A DNA stretch of 64,000 nt from Bacteroidales bacterium (GTDB lineage Bacteria > Bacteroidota > Bacteroidia > Bacteroidales > Bacteroidaceae): the NCBI GenBank assembly GCA_012517855.1, contig JAAYUD010000067.1, positions 62,001 through 126,000 of the forward strand. The letters run 5' to 3'. Positions 1 through 9,322 of this stretch are shown one piece after another (positions within the stretch are counted from its first letter, which is position 1; each line of letters begins with the position of its first letter). The notes under the pieces are model-generated. The model was not told the DNA's origin. It saw only the letters and a program-made list of their open reading frames with translations, and did not search any database. A program made the position numbers and the translations under genes.

Positions 1-453
1 AGAAATCCATACTATGCTTGGAAAAAGAAGAAGGCCGAAAAAGAAGGTAAAACCTACGATAATCCAATCTATCGGGTTTATGGGCTTGACCGTATTTCAA
101 AAGTGACAGTTACTGACAAGACTTTTGAAATGAAGCCGGATTTTTCTATCGAGGACTATTATGATGGATGCTGTGGTATCATTCCAGATACAGAGGTTGA
201 TAAAGAGCATGTGGTAATCCGGGCTTATTGGAAAGCATCCGACTATCTTCGTACACTTCCCTTGCATCTTTCTCAAAAAGAATTGAGTAGTGATGATGAA
301 TCCACACTCTTTTCTTATGACGTGCGCCCAACTTTTGATTTTTATCAAATATTATTAGCGCAAGGCGATCAAATAGAGGTCGTGGAGCCTGAATCTGTCC
401 GTAATGAAATGAGACGGTTTGCAGAAAACCTGTTGTCTTACTACAAAAAATAA
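1..453 (+). CDS. WYL-domain transcriptional regulator, C-terminal part (5' end outside window)
   Basis: The reading frame is open from base 1, so the N-terminal helix-turn-helix lies outside the window. What remains is the end of a WYL domain (residues reading YRVYGLDRISKVTV followed by a KPDFSIEDYYDG stretch) and a WCX-like C-terminal extension ending in RRFAENLLSYYKK. A GTG at 103 could be picked as a start, but the sequence before it matches the family, so it is internal. WYL regulators bind nucleotides or nucleic acid ligands and often repress defence genes. The gene is 5 bases upstream of an exonuclease and probably controls the cassette that follows; that role is inferred from position. 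Confidence 0.8.
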   Translation, partial: RNPYYAWKKKKAEKEGKTYDNPIYRVYGLDRISKVTVTDKTFEMKPDFSIEDYYDGCCGIIPDTEVDKEHVVIRAYWKASDYLRTLPLHLSQKELSSDDESTLFSYDVRPTFDFYQILLAQGDQIEVVEPESVRNEMRRFAENLLSYYKK

Positions 454-458
454 GAATC

Positions 459-1010
459 ATGAACAATATAAACTTCATCGCTATTGATTTTGAAACAGCT
501 ACACCAAAGCGAGCTTCTATCTGTGAAGCTGGTATTTGTGTTGTAAAGGCTGGCACAATTGTGGAAACTAAATCGTGGTTAGTCCGGCCAGAGGATAACC
601 TATACAGTTATTGGAACATAAAGATTCATGGCATTCAACCAGAACAAACCGAAAATGCTCCCTCCTTTCCTGAAGTATGGAAAGAGATTGAAGCATACTT
701 GGATGAATGTCCTGTTTTAGTAGCGCACAATGCAGCTTTTGATATGAGCTGCATTCGCCATTCGTTAGAGCTGTATGGGTTGGAAAAGAGCGAAATAATA
801 TATTATTGCTCGCTTCTTGCTGCTCGTAATATTTACGATTCACCCTGCAACAGTCTTGATTATTTATGTGACCAGTTTGAGATACCCGAAGGTACGCATC
901 ACAGAGCTGGTGATGATGCAGAAATGTGTGCACGTCTTTTTCTTAAAGAAATCAATGATGCAGGTTGCTGTGAATTAGAAGAAATGAATTATTGTAACGG
1001 AAAACTATAA
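459..1010 (+). CDS. DEDDh-family 3'-5' exonuclease (DnaQ/polymerase III epsilon-like)
   Basis: The 183-residue protein is a stand-alone RNase T/DnaQ fold exonuclease. Motif I is IDFET (Asp10, Glu12), motif II is HNAAFD (Asp95) and motif III is HRAGDD (His148, Asp153), which gives the complete DEDDh metal-binding set. Family members remove nucleotides from DNA or RNA 3' ends with two divalent metals. It begins 5 bases after the WYL regulator and ends 10 bases before a DUF262 gene, so the four genes look like one transcript. It could serve repair, but the setting suggests nucleic-acid degradation within a defence module. Confidence 0.85.
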   Translation: MNNINFIAIDFETATPKRASICEAGICVVKAGTIVETKSWLVRPEDNLYSYWNIKIHGIQPEQTENAPSFPEVWKEIEAYLDECPVLVAHNAAFDMSCIRHSLELYGLEKSEIIYYCSLLAARNIYDSPCNSLDYLCDQFEIPEGTHHRAGDDAEMCARLFLKEINDAGCCELEEMNYCNGKL

Positions 1011-1020
1011 TACTTTAACT

Positions 1021-2766
1021 ATGAGAAAAGATATGAAATCTATATCAGAGCTTAAAGATAATATATTTGTTATTCCTACTCATCAAAGAGGTTATAGATG
1101 GAGAAATGACAATGTTGAAGCTTTGCTAAATGATATAAAAGAATTTATTGAAGAAAAGAAGCCTTCTATAAACCAAAAACGAGTCTATTGTTTGCAGCCT
1201 CTTGCTGTAACAGAAATAACACCTAACAAATATAATGTTGAGGATGGGCAGCAGAGATTAACTACCTTATTTCTTTTGCATAAGTACCTCTTTAAAAACA
1301 ATAATGATTTCTACTCATTCGATTTTGAGAGCGATATAAAAGGAATCAGAAAGTCGTATTTGACTGATGAAATAGACAACACAAACTACAAAGATCAAAG
1401 TGATATAAACTTATATCATATCGGTTGGGCTTACACATCGATAAAGGAGTGGTTTGTTAATGGTCTCGGCAAAGGATGCGAAGAGGAATTCAAAACATTA
1501 TTGAATGCAGATTCAAAACATGACTCAATACAATTTATATGGTATGTGGTAGACAAAGGTAAAGCTAGGGAGGTATTTAGAGACCTTAACTATGGAAAAA
1601 TAAGATTGACGGGAACAGACCTAATTAAGGCATTATTATTGTCTAAAGATAATGGTTTAGCCGAAGAGGACAGAGCTGTAATAGGTCAACAACTGGAGGA
1701 CATGCAAGTAATGATGGAAAACGATAGATTTTGGTTTATGTACCAACATAGTGACCCTATCTATCATACAGATAGAATGGACTTCCTTTTCAACTTGACC
1801 GAGAATGTTAGCGAGGATGATTATCATCATTTCCCATATCTGGCTTTTTCTAAATTTAATAAAGCGCAGAAGGAAAATAAATTACTAGAAGAGTGGGGTA
1901 AGGTTCGCACACTATATATTATACTAAACGACTTATACGAGAATCCTTACTATTATCATTATATTGGCTATCTAGTAAATAGAACAAAAAATTTTACTCT
2001 AAGGTATTGGATAAAATTGTATGAAGATGAGTCTAAGATACAGTTCCTTCTAAAAATGAAACAAGAAATAAAGGAGCAATTGCCCAATAAAAGCATTGGA
2101 CAATTTTCTTATGGTGATGATAGCCAGGAGACTCTTCGATCGATACTCATTCTTCATAACATAGAAACAATACTTCATGTATATCGCAACAATAAGAAGG
2201 AGTATGGTTCAGAGCAAGAATTTGAGCGATTCCCATTTGATTTATTACAAAAAGAGAAATGGGATATTGAACACATAGCTTCGCAGACAGATAATCCTCT
2301 TACACGCAAATCTGACTGGGACGAGTGGGTTGAAAGCACTTTTGATGATTTTAGTCAACTAAAAAGTAATGATATTCTGAAGAAAGCTTATGACAGTTAC
2401 TATAAAGAACCTAACAAACTAAACTTTAATGAACTGTACAAGGGTGTTCTAGCTGAATTGGACAAGCAATTAGGAGAACTAAAAATTAATGATAGTGATA
2501 AAGATAAACTTGGCAATTTGGTTCTTCTTGATCGTCACACCAATCGTAGCTATCACAATGCCCTTTATCCAAAGAAGAGGAGAACAATCATCTCTTCACC
2601 GCGATATATTCCAGTATGTACAAGACAGACTTTTATGAAGTATTACAATAAGAACAAAGATATTAAGATGCTTGCTTGGACAAAGGATGACTTTGCAGAT
2701 TATATGAACGATATAAACAGAAAACTTTCGATATATTTTGGTTCAGAGGAAACAAATAACAAATAG
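1021..2766 (+). CDS. GmrSD-like DUF262/DUF1524 protein
   Basis: The 581-residue protein has the layout of GmrSD-type type IV restriction enzymes. DUF262 is at the N-terminus: the HQRGYRW motif is at residues 21-27 and the DGQQRLTTL motif at 75-83; this domain resembles ParB/Srx folds and uses NTP. A DUF1524 His-Me-finger nuclease domain is at the C-terminus: WDIEHIAS at 414-421 carries the catalytic-type His418, and LGNLVLL followed by NRSYHNALYPKKR lies at about 497-520. GmrSD cleaves phage DNA carrying glucosylated hydroxymethylcytosine; other DUF262-DUF1524 proteins sense phosphorothioate. The substrate here cannot be read from sequence. The gene overlaps nothing and is followed 5 bases later by a second DUF262 gene. 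Confidence 0.8.
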   Translation: MRKDMKSISELKDNIFVIPTHQRGYRWRNDNVEALLNDIKEFIEEKKPSINQKRVYCLQPLAVTEITPNKYNVEDGQQRLTTLFLLHKYLFKNNNDFYSFDFESDIKGIRKSYLTDEIDNTNYKDQSDINLYHIGWAYTSIKEWFVNGLGKGCEEEFKTLLNADSKHDSIQFIWYVVDKGKAREVFRDLNYGKIRLTGTDLIKALLLSKDNGLAEEDRAVIGQQLEDMQVMMENDRFWFMYQHSDPIYHTDRMDFLFNLTENVSEDDYHHFPYLAFSKFNKAQKENKLLEEWGKVRTLYIILNDLYENPYYYHYIGYLVNRTKNFTLRYWIKLYEDESKIQFLLKMKQEIKEQLPNKSIGQFSYGDDSQETLRSILILHNIETILHVYRNNKKEYGSEQEFERFPFDLLQKEKWDIEHIASQTDNPLTRKSDWDEWVESTFDDFSQLKSNDILKKAYDSYYKEPNKLNFNELYKGVLAELDKQLGELKINDSDKDKLGNLVLLDRHTNRSYHNALYPKKRRTIISSPRYIPVCTRQTFMKYYNKNKDIKMLAWTKDDFADYMNDINRKLSIYFGSEETNNK

Positions 2767-2771
2767 AGATT

Positions 2772-5321
2772 ATGGCTGATACATTTTATGATATTTTCAA
2801 CAAAAAAACCATATTAATTCCACGTCTTCAAAGAGATTATGTTCAAGGTGGAAACAGATCACTTATGAGTGAGTTTGTGGAGAAACTTGTTAGTTCGGTC
2901 GAAGAAGACAGATCTGTTGATTTAAATTACATATATGGCAGATGGGAATCGGGATATCGGTACATCCCAATTGATGGGCAACAAAGATTAACGACCCTTT
3001 GGTTGTTGTTCCTGTATGCAAACAGTATAAACAAAGAACCGATACAATATAGCGTGTCTATAGACTTTGAGGCAAGAGAATCTGCCCAAGGTTTTTGCAA
3101 AGCTATTCTCACCAAGTTAAGAACAGTTTTGTCAAATTCGGATAGAAGGATAAAATTGTCAGACAGATTGCGTAACCAGTCTTGGTTCAAAGCTTCTTGG
3201 GTAAAGGATAGAAGCGTTAAATCAATGCTATCTGCTTTGGACATAATAGATAATAAAATTGCCAAAAGACAATGTCGGAATGATCTCTATGAAAGGCTCA
3301 TTAAGAGCTCTAATATACAGTTTTGCCTGTTTAGTATCGAAGGACAGTTAGATGATGATGTCTACATTAAGATGAATGGGCGTGGACTTCCACTTACGGA
3401 TTTTGAGATGCTTAAATCGTGGATGGATGGGTTCATTGAAGAACAATTCAAACCTGATTTCCGTTCGAAATGGACTGAGAGAATTGATAATGAATGGACC
3501 GAGCTAATCTGGATGAATAGAAATCTGGATGAAAAAGATAAAAATGGTGATGATATCTCATATCGCATAGATGATGAGTTTATGCGAATTATGTATAATC
3601 TTGTTTACTTGAATTGGATTTGTAAAAGGCCTTCGGATCTGTTTGAATCAAATGAAAAAGAAATTGATGGTCTTACGATTAATGATAATATACAAGATCT
3701 TTGTAGAATCCTAAATTTGTCGGAAAAGGATCCAGACGCTGAATTTATGTATGGTAATCTAATGAAACGTTTTCATGAATCTGATGAATATTATCTTCCG
3801 TTGTATGCGTTAGATAAAATACATCTTTTTAATAAGGATCAAATAGAATTTATCTACAAGTGCTTTGAACTGTTGAGTACGGCCAATGCCAACACAGAGA
3901 AGTCTTTATTGTTTTCTAGACAAGAAAAAATTATTAATTTTGGAATGGATGCCAATGAATATAAAAGTATATTTCATCAGATATTTCTTGAAGACAAACC
4001 TACTTACGAAAAATACGCTCTTATGTATGCAGCGCTTAAACCTGTTTCCAAATCCGAAAATGCAGAAACGAGCTATAAAGACTGGATGCGAGTGATGCGT
4101 AACCTTATTTGTGCCACTGATATTCGCCTTGAAAATCTAAGAGATATTTTGTCAACTATTGACCTTATTGCAGAGAATGTTAAAAATACTGATATTTATG
4201 AGTTCTTATCAAAAGATAATATCGTTATAACAAACTTTCTCCCTAACCAAATAAAAGAAGAGAAAATGAAAGCTTCATTGATTTTGAAAGACAAAGAGTG
4301 GAGAGATATATTTCTGGACTTTGAAAATCATCCATTCTGCAAAGGAACGATAGACTTTATCTTCCATTACATGCCGATTGATGAAAACTATACGATTTCT
4401 GATTTCAAGGAAAGAGCGATAATCTTCAAGTCACTTTTCGATGCAAAAGGTATCAGGTCTATCCACAAAGATGATGGTAGGATATATCGTGCTCTTATGT
4501 GTTACTCTACACATCATACTTTTGGATATGGCTTGAGTGATTCCAAATGGCAGTTTATGGATTCTAAAGAAGATTGGAAGGAGTTCCTTATCGATGAAGA
4601 AACCAATGAAAAATCAGATAATACTGCACATAATGACTGTATGAAGAAAGTGATCCGTTTCTTACTTGATGATCTTAAAACAACGATTGATTTACAGACT
4701 TATAGACATGAAGTAGTAGAAAAGGTGGGTGACAGTTTATGTGAAATTTACAAATTAGAACTTGAAAACCCAACGATAACAGACTGGAGACGGTTCTTTA
4801 TTCAATATAGTGACGTCTGGACACGTATGGGCAAAAAAGTCTGCTCTCGGAAGAGTGATTATGACATCTTATTATTGAACAAGACAATAGCAAGAGACGG
4901 AGGTATAAGTGAATTGCGTTCTTATTGCTTTTACATAGATGTTCAAAAAGAGCAAGAGAATAACTACAAGAAATACAAAAACTGGGACGAAGTGGGTTAC
5001 GAAATGTATGGAGAAACTTGTTTGCGCATAGAACATAGTGCCGCAAACAAATTAAAAGCACATATAGACCTATCTTTTAGAGGCAATAATAATAGTACTG
5101 ATGACGAATATCGGCTAGAACTTTTTTATAGAAGGCCAGAGGAATTGATCGAACTGACAGATGATGATGCAACATCCGCTACGGAAAAAGATTTCACTTC
5201 TATCGCAAAAAATATCAATATGGAATTTAAAGACAAACGATATGTGTCTTCATGTGGTCTCAGTAAAGAAGAAGCGAAGTCACAATTCGACAAATTAATA
5301 GAGTCTTTAAGAATAATATAA
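2772..5321 (+). CDS. Large DUF262 protein, partner of the preceding gene
   Basis: The 849-residue protein has an N-terminal DUF262 domain: RLQRDYVQG at residues 18-26, DGQQRLTTLWLLF at 68-80, and the family motif YIKMNGRGLPLTDFEMLK further on. No DUF1524 His-Me-finger can be seen, and the C-terminal 500 residues match nothing I recognise. Start is ATG at 2772, 5 bases after the previous stop, so the pair is almost certainly co-transcribed. Two DUF262 proteins in tandem, one with and one without a nuclease end, suggest a complex in which one subunit senses and the other cuts; this is inference. A long palindrome (5364-5495) follows the stop codon. Confidence 0.7.
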   Translation: MADTFYDIFNKKTILIPRLQRDYVQGGNRSLMSEFVEKLVSSVEEDRSVDLNYIYGRWESGYRYIPIDGQQRLTTLWLLFLYANSINKEPIQYSVSIDFEARESAQGFCKAILTKLRTVLSNSDRRIKLSDRLRNQSWFKASWVKDRSVKSMLSALDIIDNKIAKRQCRNDLYERLIKSSNIQFCLFSIEGQLDDDVYIKMNGRGLPLTDFEMLKSWMDGFIEEQFKPDFRSKWTERIDNEWTELIWMNRNLDEKDKNGDDISYRIDDEFMRIMYNLVYLNWICKRPSDLFESNEKEIDGLTINDNIQDLCRILNLSEKDPDAEFMYGNLMKRFHESDEYYLPLYALDKIHLFNKDQIEFIYKCFELLSTANANTEKSLLFSRQEKIINFGMDANEYKSIFHQIFLEDKPTYEKYALMYAALKPVSKSENAETSYKDWMRVMRNLICATDIRLENLRDILSTIDLIAENVKNTDIYEFLSKDNIVITNFLPNQIKEEKMKASLILKDKEWRDIFLDFENHPFCKGTIDFIFHYMPIDENYTISDFKERAIIFKSLFDAKGIRSIHKDDGRIYRALMCYSTHHTFGYGLSDSKWQFMDSKEDWKEFLIDEETNEKSDNTAHNDCMKKVIRFLLDDLKTTIDLQTYRHEVVEKVGDSLCEIYKLELENPTITDWRRFFIQYSDVWTRMGKKVCSRKSDYDILLLNKTIARDGGISELRSYCFYIDVQKEQENNYKKYKNWDEVGYEMYGETCLRIEHSAANKLKAHIDLSFRGNNNSTDDEYRLELFYRRPEELIELTDDDATSATEKDFTSIAKNINMEFKDKRYVSSCGLSKEEAKSQFDKLIESLRII

Positions 5322-5363
5322 ATATGCTTCAATACATTTCTATCACTTCTCATTCTTTAGCTT

Positions 5364-5495
5364 AAAAACTAACGTATGTCGCTGCCATAACTAACAGAAG
5401 TTACTGCGGTAACTAACGGAAGTTATCATGACAACTAACGTTAGTTTCTTCAACAACATCCGTTAGTTATGGCTGCGACATACGGTTGATTTTTT
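5364..5495. repeat. Dispersed long palindrome, copy 1
   Basis: First of four related elements in this window (others at 28566, 41627 and 58537). An A-run is followed by ACTAACGTATGTCGCTGCC and, at the far end, by its inverted match ending in a T-run, so the whole 132 bases can fold on itself. The middle holds smaller palindromes: GTTACTGCGGTAAC and AACTAACGTTAGTT (5433-5446). It lies 42 bases after the DUF262 stop, between convergent genes. The A- and T-run flanks would let either strand work as an intrinsic terminator. It is followed by a 15-base motif TCGGTGACGTCCTTA (5497-5511) that recurs at 55815. Confidence 0.85.
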
Positions 5496-5621
5496 GTCGG
5501 TGACGTCCTTATGTTTTTCGTGCCATGTACATACGACAACAAAAAAAGGTACATACGTGAATTTGAACAATAAATAGCTGCGTGGACGAAATTGTTTTGT
5601 GTTGCGATATATTACTAAAAA

Positions 5622-5782
5622 TGTCGCATGTGTCGCATAGAAACCCTATAAACTCTATATTTTTTTTATTGGCCTCTGATGCGTTTATCATTATGATACC
5701 GTAATGATACGAAATATGATTACATAAAAACCCCAAATAAAAAAAATTAAAGAGGAGGGAATCCTATGCGACACATGCGACA
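5622..5782. repeat. Imperfect inverted-repeat element (hairpin or MITE-like)
   Basis: A perfect 19-base inverted repeat (TGTCGCATGTGTCGCATAG at 5622-5640 and its reverse complement at 5764-5782) bounds about 160 bases. Pairing continues inward imperfectly through CCCT- and T8-containing stretches, and the centre holds the small palindrome-rich block around ATCATTATGATACC. No ORF is present. The structure resembles a miniature inverted-repeat element or a structured RNA; no transposase gene or clear target duplication was found. Confidence 0.6.
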
Positions 5783-6364
5783 AGGTTTTGTCGATTTTCG
5801 AAGCTGTGATATATTGTGAGTGCGAATTTTGAGTTGACCAATAATTTAGTCACTTTTTGGAAAAAGAGGGTGGACGCATATTTTTGTTGTGTTGACCATT
5901 ATTTCATAATGTCACAGAAGATAGACTTACGATAATACTATGTAATTATTATAGGCCTTTTTAGTTCTATTTAATATTAATAAGAATGCCTCGTTTGCCC
6001 TATTTTCCCTTGAATTTAGAAAAAGACGAAAATTATTGGTCAGAAAGATAATTGGTTGTTATTTGTAATGTTTATTCTTATGCTCGGAAAATAGTATGAT
6101 GACACTGATATGTTGAAATGAGTAGGGCTTATCTGCGGTTTGAATAAAGCTCACGTAGGTATGAGAAATCGGCATATTCTCTTATTTTATTGATTCCACC
6201 TCTTTCTGTCACGTTTGTCGCTTGTCTATCAGACCTCTATATACTGTGTGGTAGTAGGATGGAACATTGTAAAGTTATAATGTTGAGTTGCATGCAAAGC
6301 GTTGTTTTACAGCAGTCTTTTGATCATGGACATACAACCGGTATTAGCTATTAATGTCGTTGAC
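5783..6364. other. Gene-free stretch
   Basis: No convincing ORF, tRNA or insertion-sequence end was seen. Two similar short blocks, both starting GTTGACCA and ending GTCAC (5833-5853 and 5891-5915), could be protein-binding sites, but no gene start is near enough to assign them. The stretch is AT-rich and reads as spacer between the defence cassette and the PUL. Confidence 0.5.
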
Positions 6365-6796
6365 TTATCTAGGTTTTAAAGTAAATCTTAATATTTCTTT
6401 AAATATTCCCGCCAGGTGGTTGGAATACTCTTGAGCTTTTTTCTTGATATAGTCAGGAATTGGGGCAGCTCTATAATCGATACCTTTTCTTTTCAAGAAA
6501 TCTACTATCTCCATTTTGTATTCATACTTATCTGTACCTAACTCAAAAAAGTCTTCGCGCAATACATCTACTATATACATTGGTTTCCCTTTATCGTTCG
6601 GATCTCGATTCTCTGAAGGGATAGAATAATCCGGTCTGTAAAAAGCAGGGCGTTTGTAGTCTGCTCCGTGTTGTAGTAAAAATATGGATACATTATAAGA
6701 TTCTGTCATTACCGATTCGGAAAAGGCCGTTTGATCAAACTCATTCATATAATTAATATCTGCCTTATTAGACACTAACAATTTAACGATATCCAA
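6365..6796 (-). CDS. Ankyrin-repeat protein, short and probably truncated
   Basis: The 143-residue frame contains ankyrin-repeat sequence: VKLLVSNKADINYMNEFDQTA near the start and SIFLLQHGAD after it, then a longer tail with VDFLKRKGID. Ankyrin repeats mediate protein contacts. The only start is TTG at 6796, preceded by GGAGGGG; an in-frame stop lies shortly upstream, and there is no ATG. This, and its beginning in the middle of a repeat, suggests that the N-terminal part has been lost and that this is a remnant. It ends 774 bases before nothing else on its strand and has no operon partners. Confidence 0.5.
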   Translation of the reverse strand: MDIVKLLVSNKADINYMNEFDQTAFSESVMTESYNVSIFLLQHGADYKRPAFYRPDYSIPSENRDPNDKGKPMYIVDVLREDFFELGTDKYEYKMEIVDFLKRKGIDYRAAPIPDYIKKKAQEYSNHLAGIFKEILRFTLKPR

Positions 6797-7044
6797 TTCC
6801 CCTCCCCCTAATCTTCCGCTTTGACGAGCTGATTAATACTATGTGCTCTGTAGGCTATCATATAGAATGGATCTAAACAGAGGTCTGCTGAAAATAACGG
6901 GTTCAGAATATGCTCTTGGTGCGATTTTCGGACTTTTTTCCGCTGACGTTGTATGCGGTGCATCGTTAACCTGCTGTGGGATAGCGCGTAATGGTGTCAT
7001 ACGGAGGTGGCAAAGGTTTTCGTTATTTGGTAAATTCTCTCAAA
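6797..7044. other. Non-coding or remnant stretch with higher GC than its surroundings
   Basis: About 180 bases (6840-7020) are richer in G and C than the flanks. On the minus strand a frame of about 60 codons without a good start reads to a stop at about 6795 (ending RAHSINQLVKAED), and a 53-codon ATG frame runs 7000 to 6839. Neither resembles a family I know. The stretch could be a gene remnant, a structured RNA or chance. Confidence 0.3.
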
Positions 7045-7087
7045 GAATTTCAAAGCATTATATATATGATATTCATATATATAATGC
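7045..7087 (-). terminator. Intrinsic terminator at the end of the PUL
   Basis: A perfect 15-base-pair stem with a three-base loop lies at 7055-7087 (GCATTATATATATGA, loop TAT, and the complement). Read on the minus strand it follows the GH89 stop codon by 51 bases and is followed by TTTGAAATTC, a modest T-rich tail. It fits the end of the long PUL transcript. Confidence 0.6.
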
Positions 7088-7138
7088 TTGTCTTTACCTA
7101 TTTATAGATTTGCTTTACTTGCGGAACTTGAACCAATA

Positions 7139-9322
7139 TTATCGCACTAGTTCTTTGGCGTATTTTTTATATATTTGTCTGGCCACTTGTATCCCATTTT
7201 GTTTTGGTTCATTATAAATAATGATGTTAGATGGTTCAACCCATTTATTTTCAAATTTTCTGGACCATTCGAAAAAGGCCTTTTCATCATATTCTTTATT
7301 CTTCTCGACAGCGGCAATCGCTTCGTCTATCATCTTATTCCACCTAACAGCGTAGTATTGACTTGTTAATCCGGATAAAGAACGGTTGGCATAATCGGAG
7401 AGACTTGGACTGTCGCCCCATATCGTAATGAGCGATCGAGCATCTTTTTCGTAATAATCTTTTGATGTCTTGCCGTTTCCCATATCACGTGCTTCGGCTA
7501 TCCAATTTTTCAAAGAGAATGTAGGATGGCATGCTATCAGACGGTCTATGTCTGTGAGAATATCTTTCATCTTTGCTCCACGGTTTTTCATCCTTTTTAT
7601 ATCTTTTGCTTCGTATGCAGCAGTAAATTCATCTCGTACCAAAAGGAAATAGTCGCCAAGTACTTGACGTCCAATGTTTATAACATCAAATTTGTAGCTG
7701 TCTCGCGTACAATTGGTTACATTCAGCAATGAATTCCAAGCCTCCACCAAATCTTTTTGCAAATATTCTACTGTCGGTTTCGTAGTCCAATGGCTATTGC
7801 CTTTCAGACACGGACGAGCGTTCGTGAGCGTGCCTTGACCTACTTGTGCCGGTTGTATATAGACTTTGTTTGCCAATATTTGCCACGCATTACGAGCTTC
7901 TGGAGATTTTTTACCCACTCTTCTATCCGCTAAATTATTAAACCAATCGTCATCTGAAATGCCCGTGTTCCATGCTTTGTCCAGAACAAATTCGTACATA
8001 AATTGATTGACATTAAGTCCTTCTAAGGTAGAACCTATTCCTTCAAATTTAGGTCCTCCATTATTAAAAACATCGGCTAAACGTTCGCGAACAATCTTTA
8101 CCGGTCCTGATAAAAATGTATTTCCTCCAAAATTGCCAAGATAGCACCACAAATAGGGTTGCCCGTAATATTTCTCTGTTTTTTTCCATATTTCTGTATA
8201 TTCGCAAAAATAGTCGAGTAACAATAGTTTATCTTGTGGTACAGCTTGCAAATAAGCCTTGATACGTGGTGCAGTCCAGTGGTTAGAATCAGCATAGAAA
8301 AGCCAAGTCATTTGTAGCCATATTGCTTTATTATCAACATCGGCTATTGATTGATAAATGTTTTTTGACATCATCGCCAATGAATCCGCATTCCACGATG
8401 GTGGATCGACTTCGTTAAATGGGTCTACGCCATATATATGGTCTGTACCATAGCGTTGAGTCTGTTCTGTCAAATATGCCTTTTGTATGACAGTATAAAT
8501 AGGATCCATTGGGTTGAGGAATGTGCATCTGTATTTATTTGAAAAGCCACCCCATTCGCTGACTTGAGATGTTTTGATATGTGGATAAATTCGTTTTAAT
8601 GCAGCAGGTATATGTCCGGCAAAAGCTGGTAGGACCGGGCGCATATTTAATTCTCGTTCGCGAGCCACAATCCGTTCTTGTAGATTGGCTTGAGAAGTGA
8701 TCCATCTCATTGGCAAGGGACCATCCCAACTATCAAGATTACACATTCGGTGCCAAGGCAGATATGCCGGACCTGTAAAGTAATCCCGTATCTCCTTGTC
8801 GTTCAGACCTAATTTTTTCCAGACATTATACCAAATAGCTTCTTGTCCTGTTATTGCGAGTGGCATATTTATTCCATTGAGAGCCATCCAATCGATGAAA
8901 CGTTCCCAATCGCGCCATTTCCACCAGACCATTGAATATCCGAAAGTACAATAGTTGAGAAAAAAACGAGACTGGACTTTAGCATTAATCTGTATCTCAC
9001 GGCTAACAGCAGGCAAGACATTAGGCAATTCGATAGGGTCTTTTTCATTCCATGACACTGTCGTAAGGCAATAATTCTTTAAATAGAAATTTAATCCTAC
9101 GGCCATAGAATTGGCATCATTACCCGAGATAATAATTTTGCCGCCTTTACTTCTGATCGTAAAGAGGTCCGTTCTAGAATCATTTATAATACGAAATTCA
9201 AAGGAAGAAGAATGTGTCGGTAATAATCTTGATACCATTGCACGCATTGCTATAATATCTGTATTTGCAGATACGGAGCAAAAAACAAATGCAATAACTG
9301 TGAGGCAAAAAAACTTTTTCAT
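7139..9322 (-). CDS. GH89 alpha-N-acetylglucosaminidase
   Basis: The 727-residue secreted enzyme belongs to glycoside hydrolase family 89, the family of human NAGLU. It has a signal peptide (MKKFFCLTVIAFVFCSVSA), an N-terminal domain to about residue 110, a TIM barrel holding the RFFLNYCTFGYSMVWW motif, and a helical C-terminal domain. The two catalytic glutamates expected of the family fall in DPFNEVDPP (Glu304) and LEGLNVN (Glu434). GH89 enzymes release terminal alpha-linked GlcNAc, as found on gastric-type mucin and heparan. The ATG overlaps the stop of the upstream GH97 gene by four bases, so it is the last gene of the PUL operon. The C-terminal KKYAKELVR is at a normal place, so the protein looks complete. 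Confidence 0.93.
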   Translation of the reverse strand: MKKFFCLTVIAFVFCSVSANTDIIAMRAMVSRLLPTHSSSFEFRIINDSRTDLFTIRSKGGKIIISGNDANSMAVGLNFYLKNYCLTTVSWNEKDPIELPNVLPAVSREIQINAKVQSRFFLNYCTFGYSMVWWKWRDWERFIDWMALNGINMPLAITGQEAIWYNVWKKLGLNDKEIRDYFTGPAYLPWHRMCNLDSWDGPLPMRWITSQANLQERIVARERELNMRPVLPAFAGHIPAALKRIYPHIKTSQVSEWGGFSNKYRCTFLNPMDPIYTVIQKAYLTEQTQRYGTDHIYGVDPFNEVDPPSWNADSLAMMSKNIYQSIADVDNKAIWLQMTWLFYADSNHWTAPRIKAYLQAVPQDKLLLLDYFCEYTEIWKKTEKYYGQPYLWCYLGNFGGNTFLSGPVKIVRERLADVFNNGGPKFEGIGSTLEGLNVNQFMYEFVLDKAWNTGISDDDWFNNLADRRVGKKSPEARNAWQILANKVYIQPAQVGQGTLTNARPCLKGNSHWTTKPTVEYLQKDLVEAWNSLLNVTNCTRDSYKFDVINIGRQVLGDYFLLVRDEFTAAYEAKDIKRMKNRGAKMKDILTDIDRLIACHPTFSLKNWIAEARDMGNGKTSKDYYEKDARSLITIWGDSPSLSDYANRSLSGLTSQYYAVRWNKMIDEAIAAVEKNKEYDEKAFFEWSRKFENKWVEPSNIIIYNEPKQNGIQVARQIYKKYAKELVR

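Noticed and set aside
6843-7217. Plus-strand frame of 124 codons overlapping the end of the GH89 gene
   Set aside because: It overlaps a clear coding gene on the other strand, spans the PUL terminator hairpin, and its residues resemble no family.
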